This document shows positions 35,412 through 44,067 of a stretch of DNA of 64,000 nt, one piece after another. The notes beneath the pieces were generated by a model. That model was not told where the DNA came from. It was given only the letters and a program-made list of their open reading frames with translations, and did not search any database. How positions within the stretch are numbered: position 1 is the stretch's first letter; each line of letters begins with the position of its first letter. Both the position numbers and the translations under genes were made by a program. The stretch comes from Desulfobacteraceae bacterium (lineage in GTDB: Bacteria > Desulfobacterota > Desulfobacteria > Desulfobacterales > Desulfosarcinaceae). The stretch is from positions 62,001 to 126,000 of the forward strand of contig JABDIN010000065.1 of assembly GCA_013003715.1 (NCBI GenBank), written 5' to 3'.

Positions 35412-36023
35412 ATGATAAAAAATCCTGTAACAAGACAGATAAAGGATAATGACGGTGAACTGATCCGGGCGATCAATGATGGTAAAATTGATAAATTTCA
35501 GGATCTTGTAAAGCGTTATGAGCACAGGTTGTATAATTTCGGTCTTAAAATGTGTGGGAATGTACAGGATGCGGAAGATATGGTTCAGGATACCTTCCTG
35601 AATGTCTTCCGGTATCTGAAGGATTTCAGGTATGAAACTAAGTTCAAAAACTGGATGTACCGCATCGCCACCAGTACCTGTATTAAAAAACGGCGTAAAT
35701 CCAAATTCGCACCGGACAGAGAACTTTCTCTGGAAGAGTTTCTACCGAAAGATGAATCCGAGTTCAACACGGAGCTGCCTTTCTGGGCGGCCCAACCCTT
35801 GGATAAATTGTTAAATGCAGAGCTTGCCGGCCATTTGAAGAACGCGGTGGTGGATCTTCCCGAAAAATACCGGGTTGTCTTCGTCTTACGGGATATCGAA
35901 GGGTTCAGTACAGTTGAAACCGCTGAGATACTTAATTTATCCGCCGCCAATATCAAGGTCAGGCTTCACCGTGCCCGGCTGTTTCTGCGGGATCAACTGA
36001 AAGAGTACTTTAAAGATGAATAA
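35412..36023 (+). CDS. ECF-family RNA polymerase sigma factor
   Basis: 203 residues with region 2 (RYEHRLYNFGLKMCGNVQDAEDMVQDTFLNVFRYL, about 34-68) and region 4 (LPEKYRVVFVLRDIEGFSTVETAEILNLSAANIKVRLHRAR, about 145-187), the usual RpoE-like layout. An inserted acidic linker lies between them (KFAPDRELSLEEFLPK). The next gene, overlapping by 8 bases, encodes a zinc-binding anti-sigma-like protein, so this is a standard sigma/anti-sigma pair. The target promoters and signal are unknown. A repeat of its own promoter cannot be picked out confidently in the 37 bases before the gene. Confidence 0.92.
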   Translation: MIKNPVTRQIKDNDGELIRAINDGKIDKFQDLVKRYEHRLYNFGLKMCGNVQDAEDMVQDTFLNVFRYLKDFRYETKFKNWMYRIATSTCIKKRRKSKFAPDRELSLEEFLPKDESEFNTELPFWAAQPLDKLLNAELAGHLKNAVVDLPEKYRVVFVLRDIEGFSTVETAEILNLSAANIKVRLHRARLFLRDQLKEYFKDE

Positions 36024-36264
36024 CGAACCCCATGACCATGAAAAATGTCTGAAATTGTTTCGAAAGCTGTCGGAATACATAGACCGCGAACTGGATGACG
36101 CGAGCTGCAGGGAGGTCGAGCACCACATTTGCCAATGCGAACCCTGTCAGGCTTGCCTTGAAACCCTGAAAAAAACGATTGAGCTCTGCAAAAACATGGA
36201 TGACCAGCCGGTGCCGGCGGCCTTTTCAAGCAAGCTCCGTGGGTTGATCAGAAGCGTCACCTGA
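36016..36264 (+). CDS. Zinc-finger anti-sigma factor-like protein
   Basis: 82 residues, cytoplasmic (no membrane span). The core VEHHICQCEPCQACLETLKK holds the H-x3-C-x2-C pattern of the zf-HC2/ZAS anti-sigma fold, with the flanking helices KLFRKLSEYIDREL and TIELCKNMD. It overlaps the ECF sigma gene by 8 bases. Such small soluble ZAS proteins bind and block their sigma factor, often in a redox- or zinc-dependent way. No fused sensor domain is present, so the signal is either redox/metal or comes through another protein. Confidence 0.85.
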   Translation: MNNEPHDHEKCLKLFRKLSEYIDRELDDASCREVEHHICQCEPCQACLETLKKTIELCKNMDDQPVPAAFSSKLRGLIRSVT

Positions 36265-36287
36265 ACATGCGGTTTTTCCCGCGGCCC

Positions 36288-39266
36288 TTAAATCCGATTC
36301 AGTGTTAATGGATTTTTCACAAGCTTTTCATTTACGGCCTTGAGTTGTTCCTCTCCGGAAATCACCGCCACCGCTTTTTGCGCCTCCCCGGAATTGAAAT
36401 ATGTCGATGCCACTTCCACGACCCTGTCCCGGTTGGTTCCGAGAAGTCTTTTCTTGTAGTTCAACCGCGCCTCATCGCCCAGTGAAATGATCTGCCGGAA
36501 AAACGCTTTTCGCGCGGCAGGTCCCGGCGGGTCCGGTTTGTCGATTTCCGAACACACCTGAAGTATCGCTTCCTTGATATCTTCTTCATCGAATTTACCG
36601 GACGCCAGAAAATCCGTCGTACCATCATATGTATCCAATGTCATGGCGATATGGGGGTCCCTGTAGGACCCGAAACTGAATAGGCCGTCTTCGGGATTGT
36701 ATACGGCAAATCCACCATAGGCGCCGCCCTTTTCCCTGATTTCACGATGCAGATACAAGGATCGCAGCAGGCGTGAGATGACGGCCAGCACTGGCGCATC
36801 CTGATCCTCCATTCTCACGGTTTTGAATACCTGTGCCACAAATGAGACAGCCGTTGATGTACCCCAGCCCTCTCTGGGCATGTTTTCGCCGAAACGGATA
36901 TCCGGAGGTGCAAAACCGTTCCCGCCGCCTGCCTTCAAACCCGCCTGGATGGTTTCGGCTTGTTTGACCGCCCGCAACAGGTTTGTTTCGTCACCGATAA
37001 CCGCCATTTTAAAGTTATCCCGGTAAAACAACTGGTCTTTTATCTTTTTCAGATCGCTGCTGATATCGCCCAAAGTATCATCAGTAATGTCGCTGGTGAG
37101 CGCTTTGATCCTCAGCAGGTGGTGGACACCTCCCCAGGTTTCGCTCAATGCGTTGGCAGTCGAGAAGTTACGGGCGGCCAGCGACATGGCCAGCCGATGT
37201 CCGTTATGAACAATCATGGATTCCAGGCCGGCACGATATTCCAGCAGAAGCTGCCTTAGGCGGACGTGATCGGTGAATTTGCAATCCTCAATCAGATCCC
37301 GGATGATCTCCATCATTTTGTCCTGGTTACGCACCAGGCTTTTCCCGGTGAACGACAAAAATGCCAGGCATTGTCCGCTGTCGTCAAAACGGATCCTCGA
37401 GTTGGCCGCCAGCCCGATACCGCCGGTATATAAATCGATATCCCCGGCCAATTGCGCATAATCCCGATGCCGCGTTCCCATTTTGGTAAAGGCGTAGCTG
37501 AAGAACGGCACCAGCGGCAAGAGCCGGGCATCCACCGCACCGGAACCGGCAGCGGCACTGAAGTAAGTGATCCCGGATGTGGGTTGTTCGTAAGTCGTTA
37601 TCGTCGAATCGGCGGCACCTTCGGACGGTGTTACACAGTGAACCGTTGGGGGAATCTCGTCGAGACCCAGGGTAGGGAGGATGGAAACATCCTCGGTCTC
37701 ATCCTGCTGCTTTTGGAGCACAACAGCGTCCTTTTTTAATTTTGCCAGATCTGCCTCCGATAATGTCTCCCGAATGGCCGCCAGTTCTTTGGAAACCCGT
37801 TTTGCTTGTGTTTCCGCCAAGGTGTGATCGGGTTCGAGCAGGAAAAGGACCCGGTGTGGATTATCCAGAAAATACGTCTGGATAATACCTTCAAGATATG
37901 GCCCTTCGTCGATTTTTTTTCTCAACCGGTTGATATCGTCGTCAAATTTTAAAATTTTTTCCGGATCCACGCCATGGAGCCAACTGCCGCTGAATGTAAG
38001 CACCTGCCGGATGCCATACGGGTAAGGTGTGTTGGTGATCTCTTTTCGATGAAATTCGATCTGGTGCAGGGCCGATTCAATCATTTTTCTGTCGATGCCC
38101 TCCGTCGCCAGGCGGTTTAAAGCCCCGAAAACGATTTCCGAAATCGCTGGTGCCGATGTTTTTTCCACATCTTTCAGCCCACAGGAAAAAAAGGTGTCAC
38201 GGTTTTCGGCATCGAAACCAGTGGCATCGCACAGGGTGGTGCCCAGATTCGAATCCATCAATTCTTTCCGCATCGGAGAGGAGGCATTTCCCAGAAGCAC
38301 CTGTTCGAGAACCATCAGCGCCAAAACATCGGATTGCGCCATGATGTCCGCCGTCAACCATGCCAGACAGACCTGATATTTTTTTTTCGGGTCCTCGTTC
38401 CGGTCCAGCGGGTAGCTGTAGGATACGGTTTTCGGGGTGTCCCATCTCGGTTGCGGTGGTACATCCGTTTCAGGATCGATCTTTTTGAATTCCCGAAGCA
38501 CTTTTTTTTCGATAAAGGCCAGATGATCGGACAACGGCAAATTGCCATACGAGTAAAAATAAGAATTGCTGGGGTGGTAGTGACGCTGGTGGAAATTTTT
38601 CAATTGCGCATGGGTTAGGTTCGGGATAACGGCCGGGTCACCGCCGGAGTTATACTGGTATGTCGTGTCCGGATACAAGGCATTGAGCAGGGACCTGTTC
38701 ATCACCTGATCCGGCGATGACATGGCACCTTTCATTTCGTTGTAAACAACTCCCTTATATACCAGGGCGTCGTTGTTCTCCGCCGTTGATTCGATTTCAA
38801 GGCGGTGCCCCTCCTGTTTGAAGCTGAGGGCATCCAGATTGGGGAAAAAAGTCGCATCCAGGTACACGTCCAGGAGATTGTAAAAATCCGTTTTATTTTG
38901 GGTGGAAAATGGATACATGGTCCAGTCCGAAGATGTGAACGCATTCATAAAGGTGCTCAAACTTCTTTTTAACATGGAAAAAAACGGATCGCGTACCGGA
39001 TATTTGCGTGAACCGCACAAAACGGTATGTTCAAGGATGTGCGCCACGCCGGTGGAATCCTGCGGAACGGTTTTAAACATGACGCTGAATGTATTTTCGT
39101 GGTCCGGGCTGCTGATATGGGCATATTTCGCCCCGGTTGCCTCATGTTCCAGTGCATAGTAGATGGCGCTGGTCTCTTTCAGTGCCACTCTTTTTTCAAT
39201 CCGGAATCCAGACAGAACGTTTCCGGGGCGTAAACCGGGATTGTTAATATCTTCAAGCAGCGTCAT
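36288..39266 (-). CDS. M16-family metallopeptidase, presequence-protease (PreP) type
   Basis: About 992 residues: two M16 halves joined by a linker. The zinc site is the inverted motif HILEH (about residue 78) with the distal Glu in VVYNEMKGAMSSP, about 75 residues further. The length and the ending, with a PreP-like C-terminal domain, match PreP/Cym1, which cut oligopeptides inside a closed chamber. No signal peptide is visible, so it is cytoplasmic or periplasmic by another route. Start ATG 39266 follows a good AAAGGTGA site. Upstream on the minus strand the gap is A+T-rich (TATTATATAGG), a possible -10. It converges with the anti-sigma gene. Confidence 0.92.
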   Translation of the reverse strand: MTLLEDINNPGLRPGNVLSGFRIEKRVALKETSAIYYALEHEATGAKYAHISSPDHENTFSVMFKTVPQDSTGVAHILEHTVLCGSRKYPVRDPFFSMLKRSLSTFMNAFTSSDWTMYPFSTQNKTDFYNLLDVYLDATFFPNLDALSFKQEGHRLEIESTAENNDALVYKGVVYNEMKGAMSSPDQVMNRSLLNALYPDTTYQYNSGGDPAVIPNLTHAQLKNFHQRHYHPSNSYFYSYGNLPLSDHLAFIEKKVLREFKKIDPETDVPPQPRWDTPKTVSYSYPLDRNEDPKKKYQVCLAWLTADIMAQSDVLALMVLEQVLLGNASSPMRKELMDSNLGTTLCDATGFDAENRDTFFSCGLKDVEKTSAPAISEIVFGALNRLATEGIDRKMIESALHQIEFHRKEITNTPYPYGIRQVLTFSGSWLHGVDPEKILKFDDDINRLRKKIDEGPYLEGIIQTYFLDNPHRVLFLLEPDHTLAETQAKRVSKELAAIRETLSEADLAKLKKDAVVLQKQQDETEDVSILPTLGLDEIPPTVHCVTPSEGAADSTITTYEQPTSGITYFSAAAGSGAVDARLLPLVPFFSYAFTKMGTRHRDYAQLAGDIDLYTGGIGLAANSRIRFDDSGQCLAFLSFTGKSLVRNQDKMMEIIRDLIEDCKFTDHVRLRQLLLEYRAGLESMIVHNGHRLAMSLAARNFSTANALSETWGGVHHLLRIKALTSDITDDTLGDISSDLKKIKDQLFYRDNFKMAVIGDETNLLRAVKQAETIQAGLKAGGGNGFAPPDIRFGENMPREGWGTSTAVSFVAQVFKTVRMEDQDAPVLAVISRLLRSLYLHREIREKGGAYGGFAVYNPEDGLFSFGSYRDPHIAMTLDTYDGTTDFLASGKFDEEDIKEAILQVCSEIDKPDPPGPAARKAFFRQIISLGDEARLNYKKRLLGTNRDRVVEVASTYFNSGEAQKAVAVISGEEQLKAVNEKLVKNPLTLNRI

Positions 39267-39581
39267 ATCGGTCACCTTTACTTTTTGAATATTCGGATAA
39301 GCGTTACAGAAGCCTTGCAACGCGTCGGGCCGGAATTCATTTTTCCACCGGGAAGGTTAAACTCCCCGATTTTTAATATGCCTATATAATATGCATTATT
39401 CATATGGTCACAATGGGAAAAATCCTTTCTGCTCCGGTACACGTTAGACGTGTGCAATACTTGTGTGAGCGGGCGGGAATCAAACGTCCGGTAGGCGTTT
39501 ATATAATCTGATTGAATAGGGTGAAATCCCGTACCGGTTCAGGTCCTGGGAAACCACACCTGCAATTTGGCCGAATCGGGA
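39267..39581. other. Intergenic region, upstream of the M16 gene
   Basis: 315 bases between the M16 start and the end of a small minus-strand gene. The left part is A+T-rich around 39374-39405 and likely holds the M16 promoter. The right part, around 39520, has GGGTGAAATCCCG, which looks like a piece of a structured RNA but has no matching partner helices. I see no gene. Confidence 0.4.
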
Positions 39582-39974
39582 TCAATCGGTGACCGTATAT
39601 TTGCCCCGGCTGATGCGCTGAATCTTACCGATGCTGTTGAGCCTGTAAATGATATTTCGCAGTTTTTTATCACCGAAACCGGTGCGTTCCTGAATTTCTT
39701 TGATGCCGGCGCCATTGTTAAATCGTCCGATGGTCTCCAGCACGAGGTCCGATGCCGTTGCGGCGGATTTGACGCCGACATCCTGAGGTTTCTGCCCGCC
39801 GCGTACCGGGGCGGATCTTCTCCTGGCCAGCTGCAGGGATCGGATGGTTTTTTCCATTCTGTCAATTCGCTTCAATAACCGATCGACATCCTTTGTGGTC
39901 GGGATTTTATGGTGTTGCATAAAATGCTTCACCATCGCATCGAAACTGACTGATTTCCCCTTTTTTTTCGCCAT
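39582..39974 (-). CDS. Putative DNA-binding protein with coiled coil and winged-helix-like end
   Basis: 130 residues. The start (MAKKKGKSVSFDAMVKHFM) is basic, a heptad region follows (residues about 27-50, RLLKRIDRMEKTIRSLQL), and the C-terminal part (SDLVLETIGRFNNGAGIKEIQERTGFGDKKLRNIIYRLNSIGKIQRISRGKYTV) reads like a winged helix-turn-helix with a wing ending in a Gly-Lys-Tyr. A nucleoid-associated or transcription role is plausible. I do not recognise a named family. Single gene, minus strand, upstream of a repeat-rich gap. Confidence 0.62.
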   Translation of the reverse strand: MAKKKGKSVSFDAMVKHFMQHHKIPTTKDVDRLLKRIDRMEKTIRSLQLARRRSAPVRGGQKPQDVGVKSAATASDLVLETIGRFNNGAGIKEIQERTGFGDKKLRNIIYRLNSIGKIQRISRGKYTVTD

Positions 39975-40524
39975 GTCGCCTCCATGGGTGGCTTCAAAAA
40001 GTGTTGTGATCTGTTGTGATCTATGGTGGGACCGGTGGAAGAAAATATGGTGTATCCCTATTGAATCACAGTGAAAAAGTCAAGCTAAAGCCGCTGGTGA
40101 GACAGGGCTGACACCTGTAAAATGATAGGGTTGGAATCGTGTCCGATGACAACAGGCAATGTCACAGGTAATGTCAAATGACAAAGCTCAAATTTTAAAT
40201 GAAGGTATTCTATCTGTTTTAATAACCGCTTATGAAGATAAAGTGGAGATTAGACGATAGCATTCCACCCTTTGGCATTTGGATTTTGTCATTTGACATT
40301 ATAACCGTGCCTTGTATCAACGCATGAACAATTATTTTTAAAGTATCCGATGTCATGCCACATTTAGATGCGATTTCCCCGGGACGCCGGCCGGGGCGAA
40401 GACACCATTTTGTGTAATACTGTTGTCATGGATTTCGCTCATATGGTATGTGGATCTACCATCATGCTGCTGGGATGCGGCCGACCGATATATGGACAGA
40501 CTTATCTTACCCGGGAGATGCCAT
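39975..40524. other. Non-coding, repeat-bearing region upstream of the nucleoside phosphorylase
   Basis: A 550-base gap between divergent genes. It holds repeat copy B (40119-40217) and, at about 40281-40306, a further piece (TTTGTCATTTGACATT) in opposite orientation to the matching piece of copy B. Between them is a non-coding stretch; 40376-40404 contains an imperfect G+C-rich palindrome (CCCCGG / CCGGGG). The plus-strand promoter for the salvage operon should lie after 40310, but no clear -10/-35 pair is seen. Confidence 0.5.
40119..40217 (+). repeat. Dispersed ~100-bp repeat, copy B
   Basis: Matches the reverse complement of 15770-15858 in order: AAAATGATAGGG, TCGTGTCCGAT, ACAGGTAATG, TCAAATGACAAAGCTCAAA, AATGAAGGTATTCTATCT. 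Copy B contains about 12 extra bases (GACAACAGGCAATGTC region) that partly duplicate its own ACAGGTAATGTC. No reading frame. It is probably a relic or non-autonomous mobile sequence. Confidence 0.8.
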
Positions 40525-41346
40525 ATGGCGACATACGCGGATCGAGTTGAAGAAACGATATCCTATCTAAAAAACCGGCTGGGGGCCTCTCCCCAAGTCG
40601 GCCTTTTAACCGGCACCGGTCTTGGAGAGGTGATTGGCGGGTTTGAGGAGATCTGGGCAATGAATTATGAGGAAATCCCTCATCTCCCGGTTTCCACGGT
40701 TCAGAGTCATGCCGGCAGGCTGGTCTGCGGCCGGCTTTCCGGCAAAACCGTGCTGGCGCTCCAGGGGCGATTCCATCTGTATGAGGGATACTCACCCCTG
40801 GAGGTAACCTTTCCTGTTCGTCTCATGGCCGGCATCGGCATCGATACCTTGATTCTCTCAAATGCCGCCGGCGGTTTCAATCCGGCGTTCGCGCCCGGTG
40901 ATCTCATGATCATTAATGATCACATCAATCTGACCGGAGAGAACCCCTTACTCGGACCCAACCCGGACGATTGGGGTCCGCGGTTTCCGGATATGAGCCG
41001 AGCATATGACCCCGGATTAATCGAGAAAACCATACTGGCGGGCCGACAGGAAGGGGTGGGACTTCAACGTGGTGTCTATGCCGGATTGAAAGGCCCTTCC
41101 CTTGAAACCCCGGCGGAGATAAGATATCTCCGATCCATCGGCGCGGATGCCGTCGGCTTTTCCACCGTCATGGAAACCATCGCCGGCGTGCATGCGGGCA
41201 TGCATGTGCTGGGGATCTCCACCATCACCAATACAGCTGATCCGGATCATCCAAAACCCGCCGATCTGGATGAGATCATTGAAACCGCCAATGCCGCAGC
41301 GCCGTCGCTGGCGGCGCTCATCGCAGGGGTTCTCGGGCAACTATGA
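40525..41346 (+). CDS. Purine nucleoside phosphorylase (PNP/MTAP family)
   Basis: 273 residues, starting MATYADRVEETISYL at ATG 40525, with GGGAG 8 bases before. The enzyme splits purine nucleosides with phosphate to base and ribose-1-phosphate. Family motifs are TGTGLGEV (about 25), QGRFHLYEGYSP (about 75), SNAAGGFNP (about 112) and ITNTADP (about 237). In the base-binding loop it reads GFSTVMETIAG where usual PNPs have GMSTVPEVI-like sequence. Downstream are two MTA/adenosine-type deaminases and adenine deaminase, so the operon converts adenosine-type nucleosides to bases. Inosine, deoxyinosine or methylthioinosine are likely substrates. Confidence 0.9.
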   Translation: MATYADRVEETISYLKNRLGASPQVGLLTGTGLGEVIGGFEEIWAMNYEEIPHLPVSTVQSHAGRLVCGRLSGKTVLALQGRFHLYEGYSPLEVTFPVRLMAGIGIDTLILSNAAGGFNPAFAPGDLMIINDHINLTGENPLLGPNPDDWGPRFPDMSRAYDPGLIEKTILAGRQEGVGLQRGVYAGLKGPSLETPAEIRYLRSIGADAVGFSTVMETIAGVHAGMHVLGISTITNTADPDHPKPADLDEIIETANAAAPSLAALIAGVLGQL

Positions 41347-41378
41347 GCTTATCCTGAAATGCACTGGGGTTATGTAAT

Positions 41379-42686
41379 ATGAAAAAACATGCGGATATTC
41401 TGGTAGAAAATGGCATCGTGATCACTATGGATGAGGACAATTCGATGATCACCGATGGCGCGGTGGCTGTTGTGGGCGATGTCATCGAAAAAATCGGCGG
41501 CACTGATGACTTCACCGAATGGGATGCCGACAACAGAATAGATGCCAAGGGTGGTATTATCCTGCCGGGATTGATCAATACGCATACCCATGCAGCTATG
41601 ACCTTATTCCGGGGGTTGGCCGATGATCTGCCGTTGATGGCCTGGCTGAACGATCACATTTTCCCTGCGGAAGCCAAGCTGGCAGCGGACCATGTGTGCA
41701 GCGGCGCCTATCTGGCCTGTGCCGAGATGATACTTTCCGGCACGACATGCTTCTGTGATATGTACCTTTTTGAAGATGCCGTGGCTGAAGCTGCTCACCA
41801 GGCCTTCATCCGCGCCGTGGTGGGGGAAGTGCTATTCGATTTCCCCTCTCCCAATTACGGTTCCTGGGAAAATGGATTGGCCTATTCAAAACAGTTGATG
41901 GATAAGTGGCGGGATGACCGTCTGATCACCATTGCCGTGGAGCCCCATTCTCCGTACCTGTGTGCGCCGGCACTCCTGAAGGGTGCGGCTGAACTCGCCC
42001 ATGACAACGACGCACCGCTGGTGATTCACCTGTCCGAAACCCGCGCCGAAGTCGATGGGTTATTAAAGAAAGTGAAAAAGACCCCCGTGGCGCATCTGGC
42101 CGATCTCGGGTTTTTATCCTCCCGGCTCATCGCCGCGCACTGTGTGGTTCTCAGTCCGGCGGATATTGATCTGCTGAAAATTCATGATGTCAAGGTGTCC
42201 CATAATCCCGAGAGCAATATGAAACTGGCTTCCGGTATTGCACCGATCCCCGAACTGCTCGACGCCGGCGTATGCGTGGGATTGGGAACCGACGGCTGTT
42301 CCAGCAACAACAATCTCGATCTTTTCTGTGAAATGGATATGGCGGCCAAACTGCACAAGGTGAACCGTTTGGACCCCACCGTGGTGGATGCGCGATCCGC
42401 ATTGAAGATGGCCACCATCGATGCCGCACGCGTGCTGGGGCTGGATCACATGATCGGTTCGCTGGAACCGGGCAAAAAGGCTGATATCATCGTCGTGGAC
42501 ACCCGGAAACCGCATCTGACCCCCATGTACAATCCGGTTTCCCATCTGGTGTACGCCGCTTCAGGGGCCGATGTCTCCCATGCAATTATCGACGGCCGGT
42601 TGGTCATGGACAATCGCGAGCTGCTGGTCATCGATGCGGAAAAAGCCATGGCCGATGTCAGATCCATTGTGGGGGCGGGGCAATGA
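41379..42686 (+). CDS. mtaD: MtaD-type amidohydrolase (5-methylthioadenosine/S-adenosylhomocysteine deaminase family)
   Basis: 435 residues of the amidohydrolase superfamily. Metal ligands are the HTH pair in NTHTHAAMTLFRGLADDLPL (about 67), His in VIHLSETRAEVD (about 214), His in AAHCVVLSP (about 249) and Asp in GLGTDGCSSNNNLDLF (about 305). The MtaD family deaminates 5'-methylthioadenosine, S-adenosylhomocysteine or 5'-deoxyadenosine to the inosine analogues. It lies 32 bases after the phosphorylase gene. A close paralogue follows, so the two may differ in substrate (for example MTA versus adenosine or guanine). Confidence 0.87.
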   Translation: MKKHADILVENGIVITMDEDNSMITDGAVAVVGDVIEKIGGTDDFTEWDADNRIDAKGGIILPGLINTHTHAAMTLFRGLADDLPLMAWLNDHIFPAEAKLAADHVCSGAYLACAEMILSGTTCFCDMYLFEDAVAEAAHQAFIRAVVGEVLFDFPSPNYGSWENGLAYSKQLMDKWRDDRLITIAVEPHSPYLCAPALLKGAAELAHDNDAPLVIHLSETRAEVDGLLKKVKKTPVAHLADLGFLSSRLIAAHCVVLSPADIDLLKIHDVKVSHNPESNMKLASGIAPIPELLDAGVCVGLGTDGCSSNNNLDLFCEMDMAAKLHKVNRLDPTVVDARSALKMATIDAARVLGLDHMIGSLEPGKKADIIVVDTRKPHLTPMYNPVSHLVYAASGADVSHAIIDGRLVMDNRELLVIDAEKAMADVRSIVGAGQ

Positions 42687-42735
42687 AAAATCACAGGGCG
42701 AAATATCCGGCTCAAAACGACACACGGTTAATGCC

Positions 42736-44067
42736 ATGAATGAATTCGATACCCTCATACATAACGGCGTTGTTGTCACCGTAAACCCGGAGAATCAGAT
42801 CATTCCGGACGGGATGTTGGGTATATCAGGGGATAAAATCGCCCTTGTGACGCAGCGTGAGGAGAATGTGCCGCTGCCCCGGGCGCTGAACCGTATAGAC
42901 GCCCGGGGTGGTATAATCCTGCCGGGTCTGGTGAACACCCACACCCATCTGCCGATGTCGTTGTTTCGCGGGCTGGCTGACGACCTGCCGCTGGAGGTGT
43001 GGCTCAACGAGCATATTTTTCCGGCCGAAGCCGAACATATACACCCCGAGTCGGTGAGAATCGGCACCCTCCTGTCATGCGTGGAACTGCTGCTGGCCGG
43101 AACCACCACCTGCTGCGACGGCTATTTCCTGGAAGACCAAGTGGCCGCGGCCGTTGCCGAAACCGGGATACGCGCCGTTTTGGGGCAAGGGGTTGTCGAC
43201 TTTCCGGCACCGGGTGTTCCCGATCCGGCGCTGAATGTATCCACCGCAGCAGGATTTGTGCGGAAGTGGTCAGGCCGCTGTGAAACCATCACACCATCGA
43301 TTTTCTGCCATTCCCCCTACACCTGCTGCCCTGACACCCTGGTGGCCGCTAAAGCCGCCGCAGCCGAGGCCGGCGTATTGTTTCAGATACATGCGGCGGA
43401 AACCCGCGGGGAAGCCGGCATGATCGTCGATCCGAAGGGATCGAGCCCCATCGCCCACCTCGATGAACTGGGCATCCTGGACCAACACACCCTGCTGGTG
43501 CATGCGGTGTGGGCCGATGACATGGATATTCATCGCCTGCAGCTCAGGCGTGCGTGCATCTCACATAATCCGGATAGTAACATGAAGCTGGCCGCGGGTG
43601 TCGCGCCGGTACCACAGTATCTGACGGCCGGCCTTTGTGTGGGATTGGGAACAGATGGTTGTGCCAGCAACAATAACCTGGATATGTTCCAGGAGATGGA
43701 CATGGCCGCCAAGCTGCATAAGGTTTATGCGCTGGACCCGGTGTTGATGCCCGCGGAAAGTGTACTGAGAATGGCTACGCTCAACGGCGCCAGGGCCATC
43801 GGGCTGGATTCGCTGACCGGATCACTGGAAACCGGGAAACTGGCCGATGTGGTGGTGGTCGATACCCGCTCAACCCATTTGACACCCATGTATCATCCCG
43901 TATCTCATCTGGTGTATGCGGCCTGTGGTTCCGATGTGCGCCATGTCTTTGTCGGGGGGCGGCATCTTGTAAGCAATGGTTCGGTGACAACCGTCGACAC
44001 CGGGTCCCTTCTTGACGCCGTCAACACTTTTTGCGACGGTATAACCACCCAAAGGTCAAATCCATGA
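42736..44067 (+). CDS. Second MtaD-type amidohydrolase
   Basis: 443 residues, paralogous to the preceding gene with the same metal motifs (NTHTHLPMSLFRGLADDLPL, FQIHAAETRGE, LLVHAVWADD, GLGTDGCASNNNLDMF). The start ATG 42736 gives the MNEFDTLIHNGVVVTVNPEN N-terminus that fits the family; the longer frame would run into the end of the first gene. It has its own ending, AVNTFCDGITTQRSNP. Its stop overlaps the adenine deaminase start by 4 bases (ATGA), so translation is coupled. Together with the first copy it probably broadens substrate range for nucleoside deamination. Confidence 0.87.
   Translation: MNEFDTLIHNGVVVTVNPENQIIPDGMLGISGDKIALVTQREENVPLPRALNRIDARGGIILPGLVNTHTHLPMSLFRGLADDLPLEVWLNEHIFPAEAEHIHPESVRIGTLLSCVELLLAGTTTCCDGYFLEDQVAAAVAETGIRAVLGQGVVDFPAPGVPDPALNVSTAAGFVRKWSGRCETITPSIFCHSPYTCCPDTLVAAKAAAAEAGVLFQIHAAETRGEAGMIVDPKGSSPIAHLDELGILDQHTLLVHAVWADDMDIHRLQLRRACISHNPDSNMKLAAGVAPVPQYLTAGLCVGLGTDGCASNNNLDMFQEMDMAAKLHKVYALDPVLMPAESVLRMATLNGARAIGLDSLTGSLETGKLADVVVVDTRSTHLTPMYHPVSHLVYAACGSDVRHVFVGGRHLVSNGSVTTVDTGSLLDAVNTFCDGITTQRSNP

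Noticed and set aside
39500-39560. GGGTGAAATCCCG, similar to parts of cobalamin-type riboswitches
   Set aside because: The other conserved boxes (GCCACTG and the B12-box partner) are missing, and no B12 gene follows.
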